DNA from: Dermanyssus gallinae
Taxonomy: Eukaryota > Arthropoda > Arachnida > Mesostigmata > Dermanyssidae
Assembly: GCA_003439945.1 (NCBI GenBank)
Contig: QVRM01007053.1
Span: forward strand, 248,001-312,000
Direction of reading: 5' to 3'
Length of the DNA: 64,000 nt
Part shown: piece by piece, positions 38,458-50,827 of the stretch
How positions within the stretch are numbered: the stretch's first letter is position 1
Layout: each line of letters opens with the position of its first letter
The notes under the pieces: model-generated
Seen by the model: the letters and a program-made list of their open reading frames with translations, nothing else
What the model was told of the DNA's origin: nothing
Databases searched by the model: none
Made by a program: the position numbers and the translations under genes

Positions 38458-38889
38458 CCAGGTGTACAATAAAGTTGAGGATCCAAGGTCAAGCAGCTGC
38501 GCACCTGTCCAGGCACCATCAGACCAGGAAAATAGGCTAAATATGTTTAATGCATCTAGGATGCCGAAGAGCCGTCCCAACATTCTTAGGACAATTATAG
38601 CATATATCCTACGTATCTAGTATAAGAAACATGTTTACATAAATAGAAAACTAAAGCAGGGATCAGGCAGGAGCCAAGGTCGTCATCGTTCGTTCCAAGA
38701 AATCACCACTGGATAACGCTAAACCTAAGATAATCGTATGTGACCACTTGTTGAAATCGAAATCGATGTTAATTTGCCACATCGCAATAACGCTCTGAAA
38801 TGACGTGAGCACACCTGCCTAGAAGCTCGTAGCTGGAATGAAACGCTAAGCTAGTATTTGGCTTAGATGTACGAACGAAAAGGTCGGAT

Positions 38890-38895
38890 ACTCAC
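38890..38895 (-). promoter_or_regulatory. Splice donor of RasGRF exon 1
   Basis: The minus strand reads GTGAGT immediately after codon 90. It matches the consensus 5' splice site. PH-domain homology stops at this point and the frame then meets unrelated residues, so the exon-intron border is well supported. Confidence 0.8.
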
Positions 38896-39165
38896 GCTCG
38901 TGTTGCCGGTAGTATTCTTGCCAGTGGACGGCGTAAAGAGGCGCTCGCAGTAGCTGCCCTCCAGGAAGATCAATCCCGAGGGCCGCGCACACTGATCGTT
39001 CTCGTAATAGAAGAGCAGGTTCTGGTAGAGCACAAACCATCGTAGCTGCCAGCGGTTAGAGTCGCTTGTTCGTTTTTGGAGGTACCCCCGAAGACAGTTG
39101 TCGTGCATGGCCTTTTCGGCCAGGCACAGCAACTGGCTGTCGTTCATGCGCAGAGCCCGCTGCAT
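38896..39165 (-). CDS. RasGRF: RasGRF first coding exon (N-terminal PH domain, part 1)
   Basis: RasGRF proteins are multidomain exchange factors (PH, coiled coil, IQ, DH, PH, REM, CDC25) that activate Ras and Rac at the plasma membrane. This exon encodes 90 residues. It opens MQRALRMND, matching the family start (Met-Gln, then Arg and Asn a few residues on). The PH domain begins near residue 25 (LRGYLQKR). Lys31, Arg38 and Arg42 fit the basic phosphoinositide-binding pattern. The most diagnostic stretch is residues 43-57 (WFVLYQNLLFYYEND), followed by RPSG (61-64) and LEGSYCER (68-75), which vertebrate RasGRF1/2 share almost word for word. The frame ends at codon 90 (AGC) followed by GTGAGT at 38895-38890, a consensus donor in phase 0, just before the expected HYFTV strand. 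The ATG at 39165 has a purine at -3. An upstream in-frame GTG at 39180 is not needed. Later exons should lie at lower coordinates but were not found. Confidence 0.87.
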
Positions 39166-39274
39166 CTCGCTGCCGATCACAACAATCCAGGCTGATCAGG
39201 GAGACGACTCGGGAAAAACGAGACACATTCGTGTCAGGTGGTGGCTGTCTGCTTGCTGATGGATGTCGCGTCGT

Positions 39275-39318
39275 TTTCGTCGTCGTCGACGTCGTCGTAG
39301 TCGTCGTTGTCTTTGGTC
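39275..39318. repeat. (CGT)n trinucleotide tract upstream of RasGRF
   Basis: An impure run of CGT/CGA triplets lies about 110-155 bases upstream of the RasGRF ATG on the minus strand. If the transcript starts in the GC-rich block further upstream, this tract would be in the 5' UTR or a 5' intron. The sequence alone does not show that it is transcribed. Confidence 0.6.
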
Positions 39319-39479
39319 TTCCGTAGGTCTTCCTCGTGTCTTCGTTTCCTCGTTCTTTAAGGCTGTGGGTGGTGCTTGGGGTAGCTGCGGCAGCGCTGCT
39401 TGCTTGTTTGCCTGCCCTAGCCGATGATGACGATGATTATTGTAGTTAGAAGTAATCGTAGTTGTATCGCGACAGCTCA

Positions 39480-39950
39480 GTGTTGTTTCGGCTGCTGTTG
39501 GATGGGCTTGGCCAGCGGCGCCTGTCTCCGCTGGCCCACTCCGGCAGACCAACAGGTGGCAACCGGCCAGCCGGGGCGGAACCCGGTCACCCGGCCTAGC
39601 CCGAATCGTCGGACTTGCGCTTGGCCCGCTCGCTTACGGGCGACGCCGGGACGGCCTGCGGAGGGGCCTGCTGGTCGGGCTGGGGTGCTCGCATACGCGT
39701 CCACATCGTACGGCGCCTGTCTACGGCGTGCCGCGCCTGGTTGCTGGTTGCGTGCAGCGCGCCGCGACGTTGACCCCACTCGCGGGCGGCACGCGGGCTA
39801 AGGAGAACTCGCTCGAGCTCTTCTTCCTCGGGCTCAGCATGCCCCGTCTCCGCGCGCGGCTCGGCCTACTACACGGACGGCTGCCCCTGCGGGGGGCGCC
39901 GGATGACATGGCGTGCACAGGTGACGCTATGGGTATCCCACATGGCACAC
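39480..39950 (-). other. GC- and CpG-dense block upstream of RasGRF; possible promoter/5' region
   Basis: This block is visibly richer in G, C and CpG than the AT-rich sequence on either side. It starts about 315 bases upstream of the RasGRF ATG. A promoter or 5' UTR is the simplest reading, but no TATA box or initiator was identified. Long open frames exist on both strands, as expected in GC-rich DNA. One minus-strand frame stands out: it runs from just after TAG codons near 39877 down to a TAG near 39593. It encodes an acidic start (EPEEEELERVLLSPR) and a basic tail ending KRKSDDSG. It lacks an early ATG, so it would have to be a terminal exon of an unknown upstream gene. I give that alternative low weight. 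Confidence 0.35.
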
Positions 39951-39999
39951 GATGCACCCACTCCGACAGACAAGGTCAAGACCCTCCGACAAGGTGCTC

Positions 40000-42900
40000 G
40001 GCGCGCCGCCTCCTCTGGTTGTTCCCCAGAGCCACGAAACTGAGCTTACCGCGTAAATTAGCCTGAGCCTGACTGAGTGGCAAGACGACGTGCTTCTTGT
40101 GGAGATTTGACTGACTTAAAAGTAATAAAGTTGGGACGAGCAGACGGGCCCTTTGCGACTTACTGAAGTTGAGCCAAGCCAAGGGGGGATGGACTAGGGT
40201 TTCTGTTGGAGCAGGTCACTTGCTTCGCTGGTCGTATGCTACGTTGCAGGTTGCAGGCCCTACCGGGCGTACAGGTGAGTCGGGTGGGACAAGGTATGTC
40301 GATGAAACAGATATATGTGTGTGTGTGTAGGGTAGTAGTTGAAACTCCTTTGGCAGTAGTAGAAACTGATTTGCTCGTTACGCGCAAACCGCCGATCGTT
40401 ATCGTGGTCGTCGTTGTCCTTTAGACCTTGGGTTTCACTGCAACGACAGAACTGCCTCTGCTTTCAGGTGGGATCCGTTTCAGAATTGCAGTACTTGACT
40501 AACGACTGTAGCTACAGACAAAGCCTGCTGCTACTGGATGTGGACAGAGCGTGTGCGCTCCATGGCGGAGTGAGGCCGAGTACGCCAAAAGCTGTCCCGT
40601 CTCAACTCGTCGCCGTTGTGGGAAAGGGCCGTGCTCGTTTCTCTCCCCTACCACAACGCGCCCCATGCCCTCGTTCCCTAAAACGACTGCGAGGCCCCTG
40701 GCCTTCCCTAGACAGCCCCACCTGGAGCGATACACGCATGCGCACAGATTGCGGACACCTGTTAGTCCCCTGCCGGTGCTGGCCGGGCTGCGAGCTGGCC
40801 TGCGGCCATGCGTAGCTCCGTCTGCACCATATCGTGCACTGTATCAACGAACACTTATTTTAATATTAAGGCGCCCTATGTACAATATATGATACAATTG
40901 TATACATCACACTATGCGTTCACACAGATGGGATGGAGTTTACAATTGTCACGTATGGTATATTGTTTTTAGTTTTTTTAAGGCAAAATCTAATTAGACG
41001 GATATTTGCTTCCGTCTAAAAGATACGTAAATACGTACCTATAATTTTCCAGCTATTTGCAAAAATGCTGGCTTCCGACGGAGCCAGCAATGATTTTTTT
41101 GCAGTTTACAGACCAAAATATTCAGGAACGTTTTGATATAAACCCGACAGTGCGAGTTGTTAGAGAAATTAACGCATATCAAAGACAGACGAGTTTAATT
41201 TTTTTTGAACGAGTCAACGCCGGAGTCGAATACTCAGCCACATACATACAGCTGTTCAAAAACGCAACCTAGACTACTAAACAAGGGGACCGAATTGGCG
41301 GACATATTAGCTCCTCAGAGATTGCTCAGTAACGCAGTTCTTAGCGTGTCCATTCTCCGATTGTTTGCATTAGTTTAGTAACGCCCGACGTGCGTTAAAC
41401 TAATGGGATGTTTGATGTCCTAACGACGAGCAGACCGAATAGACCATGCCACAAGGAAAGACGTTTTGTGGCGGCCGTGCTAACTTATGCAAGCCTGTCT
41501 ATAGTGCATTCAGCAGATGCCCAAGCGATGTTCCCACCCGGATAGCAGATACTAGCCCTTCTAGTTTGGTCTTGCCGCACTTAAATAGGTACAATAGGCC
41601 TGGTTAACTCGGTCCTGGATATAATATAATATATTGTTTATCTAGGTGATTAACAGGATCGAAAAACAGGAAGCAGGCTAATCTATGTCGAGGGGTTTGG
41701 TATGCTATTTCAGTCATGCAAATTGTTTGCCAGGATTTGAAAGTCACAACTAATAGAAGCGCTTTTCTAACTGGCAACTAGCAGCCTTAAGACTTTGAGA
41801 CAAACGTCTGACGAGGAAAACGAAGACTGTACTACAGTTAGTGGTGCCAACTTCAAGCAAGTATGTGGCATTATTATAGATACATTAGCAATGTTATCTA
41901 TTTCAAGTGTTAGGACAGATACATTTATGCGCAGCCTTCAATCAGACTGTGCATATGTGAAGGCTTACTTTCTACTGCGTCGTTCTTTTGATCACACAAA
42001 CGATGGGGTCTATGTCCGACTTAGCAAGAAGTCTGTAGTTTCTGATCCGAACATATCTGCTAAAGCCAGCCGAGCCGAGCCACTGGTATTGTCGTATAGG
42101 CACCTTCGCGCCCCGTTTCACTCTTTTATGGCTTTTATATCGGTTAAAGCCAAAGTTTCCCAACTAGATTTGTTTACGGTTTTCGCGTACTTGCTAAGCA
42201 ATTATAAAGGTAGGTATGCTAAGTTTGATCCTTCTGCCGTTTGCAATTGAGCCTATCCAAACGAGTGTGTGCGTTGATGTACTACGCGAATGATTTAGCG
42301 TTTCGATTTCATACAGCTACCTGATTGCACAAAAAGATAGTCCAAAAACCTGACTGCCCGATGTCCGAATAGTTACGTACCCGCTTTGTCAGTAAGTGCC
42401 TGTATGTCATACGCGGGATAGATGTCATATTATTCTTTCTCGAGAGCGTTATTGCTATCGCACGCCTTCCCTTTGCTTAAGTGCTAGGTTTAGTTGCTCT
42501 TTAAACTAGGACATTAGACTCCCCATCCATTGGGTCATCCGTCAACAATAGAAAAACTCTTTTTCTCCGTACTTCCTTTATCGAACACACGAGTCAGCTG
42601 AGTCAGGTGTACTTTGTAGTCACTTATCTCTAAGTCCTATCTGTGTAGAGCATACGTTACGGGACGGTTGGAGAGTCACACCTGGAAGAACCTGCTGTGT
42701 GCTCCTGGCGGTCGGAGCCTTTCTGTGTATACTAGCCTTAGTATTTCAAGATATTTTTGTTGAGCCCTTTTTATCTAAATACCTTTCAATTTTGCTCCGC
42801 ATACTCGTTCATAGGCAGCAAAAAAAATCTGAACAGAGTACGCGTCAACTGCTTTTGCTCTTTCAATAGCTCCATACTCTTAGTGAAAATAAAGATTATT

Positions 42901-44030
42901 CCCTCCTAAATTTCTCCTGCCAAGACCCCGACTGTCGTTCGCTTATTGTTATATTTCTTACAATGCACTAGAAGCAGAGTACGCTAAGAGAAATGCGATA
43001 CATCGCCAATCTCATTTTTGTAAAGCTACACGCTGCTAGATTTCTAATAACCATCTTTGTGTATTCGACCACATTTCTGAGTTTAACATAGAAATACATG
43101 ACTGTATTCGTTTCTGCTGCCGGGCTAAGCACCTTGCTGGCTAAATGTTAAGTCGTATAGTAAAACGGCTTTTATAAGATTTAAAAAGAACCACGTTTCT
43201 ATGGTTGTATTTTAGTGCGCTCGCGACTTGACGTTTGTGGTCTCTAAGCTGATTGACTGCATTTCAAAGAAGACAACATTTTTCATTCTGTTGCGAGGTT
43301 ACCACATGCTAGCTTACCACGTTTTACAGGCTCCTTTTTCATAGCTGCACGAGTCACGTCCGGCTTTCCTTTGAGCGTCCGTTTGTGGCTGCATCTACAA
43401 ACTTTGCTAGGACGTCTTTTTAGAGTGTAGTGTGGATGATGGGTTTGCCTGTCCGCACATGCTGGGTGCCAAATCAGAATTAAAAACATCTTTTAGGGAA
43501 CATGCTTTAATCTTCTAGAATCTCGTTCCCTACGGGCTTGGACTCGCGGTGAGGTTTACCGTCAAGGCATGAAGAGTCAGCCTCGTTGAGATATCCGCGG
43601 TTTCCATAACGATTCTTGTTATTGCATTATCTAGTCGCGACGAGCATCGTTTGAAGGAACTTCAATAACGTGGATCGATCCGGCCATATCCTGGCAGATA
43701 ACAGCAATGACTAGCGCACTAACTTCTAGACCATGCCCCAGTTTGGCTGCTTTATATAAACCAAGTGCGGTGAAAGCCTTTAGATGTGATCGAACCAATT
43801 TGTATCGACTTCACGTTAAATACGATTCGGTTGTAGGACAAAGAAGTTGAACGCCATGTTTAATTAAGATGCAACTCATGTTTCGTAGACATCCTTGCAG
43901 TGCGCAAGTATTTTTTCCTGCAAGTGGCATACATCTAAGCATCAGCGCCGGCTGCCAGAAACATATCGGCTATATCAATGTTATACTGAGACACGCTCAT
44001 TTTACAAATAGATCGATTGCAACGGTGATG
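40000..44030. other. Non-coding stretch upstream of RasGRF
   Basis: GC-richer until about 40.8 kb, then AT-rich. A 151-codon frame at 41795-42250 begins with TTG and shows no motif. One hairpin at 41.37 kb is listed separately. Confidence 0.5.
41368..41405. repeat. Imperfect hairpin of 38 bases
   Basis: CATTAGTTT pairs with AAACTAATG and, after a short bulge, AACGC pairs with GCGTT around the loop CCGACGT. Confidence 0.75.
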
Positions 44031-44036
44031 CACAAG

Positions 44037-44062
44037 ATATATATATATATATATATATATAT
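44037..44062. repeat. (TA)n microsatellite
   Basis: About 26 bases of TA repeat, 90 bases before the partial ORF copy at 44.15 kb. Confidence 0.9.
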
Positions 44063-44152
44063 AGACGGATTTTATATCAGGGTTGCTTAGGGCTACAGCC
44101 TACGCAGACATGTTGAGACGTTTAGGGCATCCTCAACAGTCAATGTGACAGC

Positions 44153-44210
44153 GTGGTCGCTGACGCTCAGCGGTATGGTTTGCTATCTATTTTCGATGAG
44201 CATCGCTCAA
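44153..44210 (+). pseudogene. Start-lost partial copy of the 59.74 kb ORF
   Basis: About 55 bases match the start of the ORF at 59739. The equivalent of the ATG is GTG, and the similarity fades after the Arg-Ser-Thr codons. It is too short to say whether the duplication was by transposition or by another route. Confidence 0.45.
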
Positions 44211-45852
44211 CAACAATTTCAACAACATAGATCAATTTGGAGTATTTTTTTGCTGTAGAGTTCTAAACAGAGTTCAAACGCTGCTGCAACTTGTCAAAAC
44301 AGATCCACCATCTTTAGGAACAACTCAATTAACGAAAGAATCTGTCGAAAATGATTTACTAAGTTCTGTGATAGAGAACATTTTCACCTGGAGAATGAAT
44401 TAAAGTATGGCCAACCCATTTGCTGAAAGGAGCCATTTTGCGTTTTAAAGCAATAAAATCCAACTACTCGAAAACTCGCGCAAGAAGTTGCAGTTGACTA
44501 AGTAACCATTGTGAGAACGCTCATAAAATGGCCCGAACGCGTCCACAACATGTAAACAGAAAATAGGGTCGTCTTTCGCATAGAGAGCGCGCGACCGGCA
44601 TGCAAGTAACTCTGGTCTTGACAAAAATATGACCTAGGCTTGTAACTATTGAGCACCCACTATACTTTTCGCTTCCTGCACCTCCACACCATGACTTATT
44701 TCAGTCTCTCCAAAACTGTTTAACTTTAGAAAAACCGTATGTCGTTTATGTTTTTGCTTTAGGCAAGAATTTTGCATCAACCCATTTTACAAGTATATAG
44801 AATATATGACGGAGGATTGGGCCTCGTCATACTGAGTTGCCCCGCCCTAGTGGTAGCGATATGCCAGGTGAAGGGTTGGATGGGGCCATTCCTAGACAAA
44901 GCCGGTCTAAGAATATTTAAAAGCGACAGGTACAACATCAAAGGGCACGTGTTCTCAACATGAGTGGGTGACTTTCTTATGTGAAAAGTATTTTGACGCG
45001 TTAATTCTTGCAATTTATAATAAGACCGCAAGAACCCTCTTACAGAACCTTTTTCGCTCTGTCAAGCTCTCTACCGGGTACATTGCGCTGCGACATTGCG
45101 ATGAGTGTTTATTGTCGGCCTTTGGCGCAATTATAGTAGAGCCCCATCAGTGCAGATGCGGAGAACTGGCGGACGCTATCATTATTGTATATTGGTAGCT
45201 GTGCGGCGAAACATGCTGGCATCAACGGCGCTATTGGCAAAGCCCTTTGGTCGCCTGGATTCCCAGCTATGCTTGAGCAACGGGCCTTGTCTCGGGATGA
45301 CAAAAACTGGCATGAGACGGTGTGGCAACGATCCCCGCCGTCCGGTCAAAGAAGTCCTACGTATGGAATGTAACTGTGCCGGACTCAGTCGCAGTATCTT
45401 CCGACACAACGCGTTTTAAAATGGGTAGGTAGCAAGGAAGGCCGAGAGAGGGAAATAACCGTAAGCACGCATACACCTTCACACTGTTTGCTTTTGAGAC
45501 GATAGAGCCAGGGGGGGGCATAACGAAAATATCGCTTCAGCGCACTTGCTCTAAGCTGACTAACACCAAAAGAAAAAGTGACTGGGCTAACTTCTTAGGC
45601 AGAAGATCTCAGTTTTGATCCAACGTGGCACCTCGGCGGCGGTCATAGGGTCGTTACAAGATCACCCAGTCGTAGGCTGACCCTGGCCGGCCACTGACGG
45701 TGTTTGCACGTTGCTACGATTGTCATATGCCTATGAAGAGTTTTCGTTAGCAAAAATAAGCCTTCTTAAAATGATTAATTATGATTATTACAATCCTGGC
45801 TTTCTTAGGTATACTTAGATAGACGCATGCAAAGTGTAAGTGTTCACACAAA

Positions 45853-46470
45853 ATGTCTTCTTTATTTGTCGACGATGCTTGGATATATCAGTGCAAAACT
45901 GTGCTCGGACATTCGTCTTACGGAATAATTAAAGCATGCTTATCGTATATGTTATATAATACAAAAAGAGTTTTGGGCCTCCCTAGAAATGCTCAAAACA
46001 GGCTAACTTATAGTCTGTCGAGGACCACGCCGTTCATCGAGGACATGGTAAACCGCTTTCAACTTCCGACCACCGCCTCACTGCGAGAGTTCCGTAGGCA
46101 CTTCGAGCAGAAAATGAGGGAAGTGCCAGAAGCCTTCTACAAAACACCGGCAATGTTGGACAATACATGGATGAGACCGCTCTTCGAGCAACGACACGTT
46201 CTCACCCGCTACTCCGTCCATGGGTTCCACCACAAACTGTGCCACCGCAGTGGGTTCCATAACCCTTCTGATGAGTGTTGCTGCAAATTTTGCGGCCTTG
46301 TATGCACCAAATATCATCATGAAACATGTCGGTCTGCGCCCGCTATCTGGGCGTTAGGTCGCTGACATCTTCTTGAGATGCTTGATTAATGAATATGTGT
46401 AATGTAATATAATCAACAATACCGAAAGGTGATGTAATAATAAATGCTAAATATAATACAAACAAACTCA
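45853..46470 (+). mobile_element. APE-type non-LTR retrotransposon, copy 3 (3' end)
   Basis: An open frame of 170 codons (45853-46365) covers the C-terminal part of the same retrotransposon family as copies 1 and 2. The thumb reads TKRVLGLPRNAQNRLTYSLS, matching MKRVFCLPRTARSR in copy 1. The C-terminus reads RYSVHGFHHKLC, GFHNPSDECCCKFCG and VCTKYHHETC, against VHGYHH, GFH, SDQCRC and VCAKYH in copy 1. The Cys/His spacing fits the zinc-knuckle tail seen in many non-LTR elements. The frame is uninterrupted over 513 bases, so this copy looks younger or better preserved. Upstream sequence does not show the YADD region, so it is 5'-truncated; the ATG at 45853 need not be a real start. The 100 bases after the stop are AT-rich and could be the 3' tail. 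Confidence 0.78.
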
Positions 46471-49400
46471 CTTATTGATAGCTCCATCTTTCAAAGGTGC
46501 CGTTAGACATTTTTCCTTAAACTTGGAAATCCATCCGGTTCCACCATTTGGTACTCCAACCAACTCCAACCGTTCTTAATCTGGCAAATAAATTCGAAAC
46601 AATGGCGTCAAAAAGAGTATCCTTCTTTTAAGTGGCGCAAACCCTTTGGGCTGCATCTACGGATACGTAGTATAAAAGCACTGCGAAAGTGCTATTTTTT
46701 GCCTCACACAACACCCTGTGAGAACCTATTAAAGCACACTGAAACGTACATGGACGTCGTAGTGCACGTACATGGAAGATGTAAGTAATGCTCCATAAGT
46801 TCAACCTCGGTTGCATGACGTACGTGAACATGAATAATATGTATCATGCTAATGTTTGTTTAATTTCTGTTGTTAAATTTTTTACCACACCAGCATGTAG
46901 CACCCACTAATGATCTATCATATACCAATATCTTTATTCGAGACGGGCTAAACACACGTATGCACACAGTCAAATTTCCCAGCGTACATAAATTAAGATC
47001 GAGAGTAAATATTGGGCTAAGTAGAATGATTTATATAATAAGAGATTTGAACTCTCCATCATCATCATCATCATCATCCACGTCGCTATGATTAGCTAGA
47101 GCATTGACGAGGGTATTTTTAAGGCCCCTACATGTCTCGGTACACACGGGGGGCGGGTGGGGGGGGGGGTGTCAGCGCACGAAGGGCCGAGTCATTCTGC
47201 TCCAATTAGTATGTGCTAATTTTCGTGCCTCGCGTTTTTAGGAGTCTGCTTACATCTAACGAACCGTAATCGCTTGCACTGCAGAGCACGGTTCACAGAG
47301 TCAAAAGGTGCCTCAAACTGCTGCGGTACTCACGTTCTGTCATCAGCAAAACGCGTTTCTAAAGCATTGCTAATGGCTACACAATTTGCACGTATTACAA
47401 CTAAACGCTATCACACTGATTTTGCGGTATAATTATATAAGAATAGAACACGAATTTAATTAGAATAAATAGAAAAGAATAAACTTGATTACTTAGCTAA
47501 TATCTTTGCAGAACAGCTATATAGTTGATGCAACCCTTCTACATTTGTTTCACAACCTCAAGACTCGACTATATATTATTAAACGCAACCTAACAAAGTC
47601 TTTACAAAGCAAAAGGAACGCGTCTTTTTAAATTGAACGTTTAGAGCACATTCGTATTGCTAGAAAACGTTTTACTATTTACTCCAACGACTTCAATTAC
47701 ACTGTACATACTGGAAACGTTGGCCGCCAGCACGACATATTTCTACACGTCAGTTGTGAGACGAATGTGTGACAACTCAATAATAATTTATGTTAATCTA
47801 ATGTTAACCAAATCACTTTCGTGAGAATTGTTGATTTCCTAAGTCGTTATCTTCCAATTAGTATCGATGCGGGCACACCCTTATTGACTCCTGGCACGTT
47901 TAGGACGCTAATTTCTATTTCCCGGAAACATACCCACACGCACCACTACAAACTTTCAGTGCCTATTACGACATAAATGCTTATTTGCCAACGTTTAACT
48001 TAGATTTTAAAGCAGGTTTCAGACGCGTGAAGATAGTGTCGTAATGGACAGATTTTACGCTTTCTGATTTGCTTATTTTAGGTATCTATTAAAATCTACA
48101 ACCATTCTTGTCAGCATGCCCCGCGTTGTTTCATCATCAAACACCCAAATGTGTATATTCTGGTGTACAAATAAACTGTATTATTATAATATTGTATAAG
48201 GGGGGGAGTGTACATTGCTGACCCGTCTGGTGCCAATTTTTGTGCAATCACATAGGCATGATTGAAGGTGTTCAGAAAAGATACCGGAAAAGACTCCTCA
48301 GAAGATACGACATTGAACCGAAGGCTTCCGTCGCTGTTAACTTTATTTAAGTACTATGACGCATGGGCACTATCACAGCTTATAAGTTCAAAGCTTACTG
48401 AGCGCTTTTTTATGTGCGAACAGGCAATCGTCAAAGCCAAATAAATATTACACTTAAATATATCGCAAGAACAGAAATTATTAATAGCATGTGTGGTTAG
48501 ATATTTTCACAACAAAGCGACTTTGCAGGCTTCACTGCATTTCAGCCTTTCTCACCACTTATTCGGTAAAAATTGCGTTTCCTATTCTATCCTAATGTTG
48601 CACTTTATCTGAAGATGACCCACGTATTGTTCATTACTTTAGTTGTGCCCTGGCTTGACTATAATCTTTTCCGGCCGACGGTGTGTGCAAAGTTGTTTGT
48701 CTGCAAACTACTTTTCTCCATCCCCCGATCACCACGCAGTCATTCGCTACGATTATTTGCGACTTGCGGAATTCAGTCTCTCTCCCTCATCCAAATGCTT
48801 TTCGATACGCAAGGAAGATAGTACGTGAGTCGTACCTACTTGACAAAAGTGAACATCTGGCTATAAAAAGTTTCTAGCAAAGCTTATCTCTTTTCTAATT
48901 TTACGTCTCTATATTTGTTCCTGCCAACACTGACCCACCTAATGGTACGGTGAGAACTGTTTCTTGTCCCCGCACCTCAACCCCTCATCGGTTACCAAGG
49001 GGGACAAACACAGACAACACAGTTTCCAAAATCTAGTAAGTTCTATCCAAATATAGAATTTCCCCAGATGGAATTATCCCATATTTCTATATACAGACTG
49101 CTGCATTCGTTGGCGATTTAAGATTTATCATCTGGCACGTAACTAGAGCAAACAAGGGAGTCGATAATGGCAAACGCGCTGTGCCTAAATGCGTTTATAT
49201 CTTTAGGAACGTTGGTGCACACAATCCTTGGTCCTATAGTTGTGAAATAAACATTTGTCCATGCGCTCCAATCTAACTTCACGCCGAGTTTTTAAAAGAT
49301 ACTATTTTGCTACGTTATACCGCTGCTGTGTTCAAAGAGATGCAGATGTAACGATGACGCAGCCTCACCAGTCTAGCTAGCAACGGAATCGCAGAAAGTG

Positions 49401-50793
49401 CTGGCTAAAGCAGTTTAGTATAACGTATTTTACAATAACATTAAATAACACAGCGAGCAAAATTTTTTAAAGGAGCGTGCACAAAGTACTCGACATGTTA
49501 AATTAGGTAGTGTAACGCCTGTTTTGTGGCATTTCGTATGCCTTCAGCTTTTTTTTGTCTTCATCCCTTTCTACAAGGAACGGCATCTTAGTGTTTGCTC
49601 ACCAACAATCACAAACCATAGAAACGTTAGCGTTAATTAACTGCAGTCGCCATTTATAAGATTTATCACACAAACATATGTATATGTTTATATCTTTATA
49701 AATGTAAATTTCCTTCTATTTTCAATACACTTTGTTTTTTTCCATGCATTTTCATGCCATAAACATTCAGGTCAAAAATAACATGTGTGTTTACATGTTA
49801 GTATCAGTAAAATCAAAAATATCCATGAAAAAATAATTTCGTGTAAACAAAACTGTCTGTGGAGATTTTGTCAGGGCTACCCGGTCGCCCGCCAGCTACT
49901 AAGGGGCTTTACAGGCGAATTGCGTACTGGTAAATTTTAATTGTAATAACGAGCTACAGCATAATTAAATCTAAAAAGAGTTTGTAATACACATTATTAA
50001 ACGAGACAAAGATACAGTCTCTGTAGCTGTACGGCACAACGACGGACCAAAACCCGCTTCGTCTAGCCGAGAAAATATTCGAAAAGTGCAAGCCCGGTTG
50101 AAGAAAAATTTTACGCAAAGCGTTGCAAGAGTTGCTTGTAACTTCTTGGAAATCTTAAATAGCAACGTGATGCGGATCTCAAAGAGTCATCTCAAGGTGA
50201 ATGCATTTACGCACTGGAGCGACGGGCTTAGATCATCCCAAAGGCTTACATGATACCACAAGTTCGTAATCTTACGAACGAACGAAAAGGTTCGTTGCAA
50301 AAAGCTAACGCCTTTCTAGCCCGTCACGCTCGCGGCGAGCTTCCAACCATTATCTTCTTCGATGCAATTTTTTAACCGTTGAACAATCGTTAAACCTGCA
50401 AAACGTTTGGGTATGGCTGCATAAAGGACACAACGACGCCCAACAGCAATTTTTAGCCACTATTGTGCAAACATCAGCCTGAGTGATGCTGTGGGCCGGG
50501 ATGGCCAATGACGGTCTCGCACGACGCTCCTAGTTGTCCCTCAGAGTGGAGGCGCGAGGTATTGAGAGCTAATTTTAAAGGGCCAGTCAATGCCATGGAC
50601 CAGAGGGGACTTTAAGGGTCGGCGGCAGATTTAGGCAGGTTTCAAGCGGTACCTTAGCGCTGCAATAGAGTAGCACTGCATTGTTTTAGTATCTACAATG
50701 CCTTTTAAGTAAGATGGACCTTTGAGAATCGTTTTTGCCAGGCCGTTTTAGATAAAGACAATTTGTTGATGCGCCAATCACAAAGACATAGTG

Positions 50794-50827
<34 letters not shown>

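Noticed and set aside
39166..39180. Upstream GTG start adding five residues to RasGRF
   Set aside because: Family proteins start at Met-Gln, the ATG at 39165 has a good context, and animal genes rarely start at GTG.
41795..42250. 151-codon plus-strand frame
   Set aside because: Starts at TTG, no recognisable motif, and a minus-strand frame overlaps it. Probably chance.
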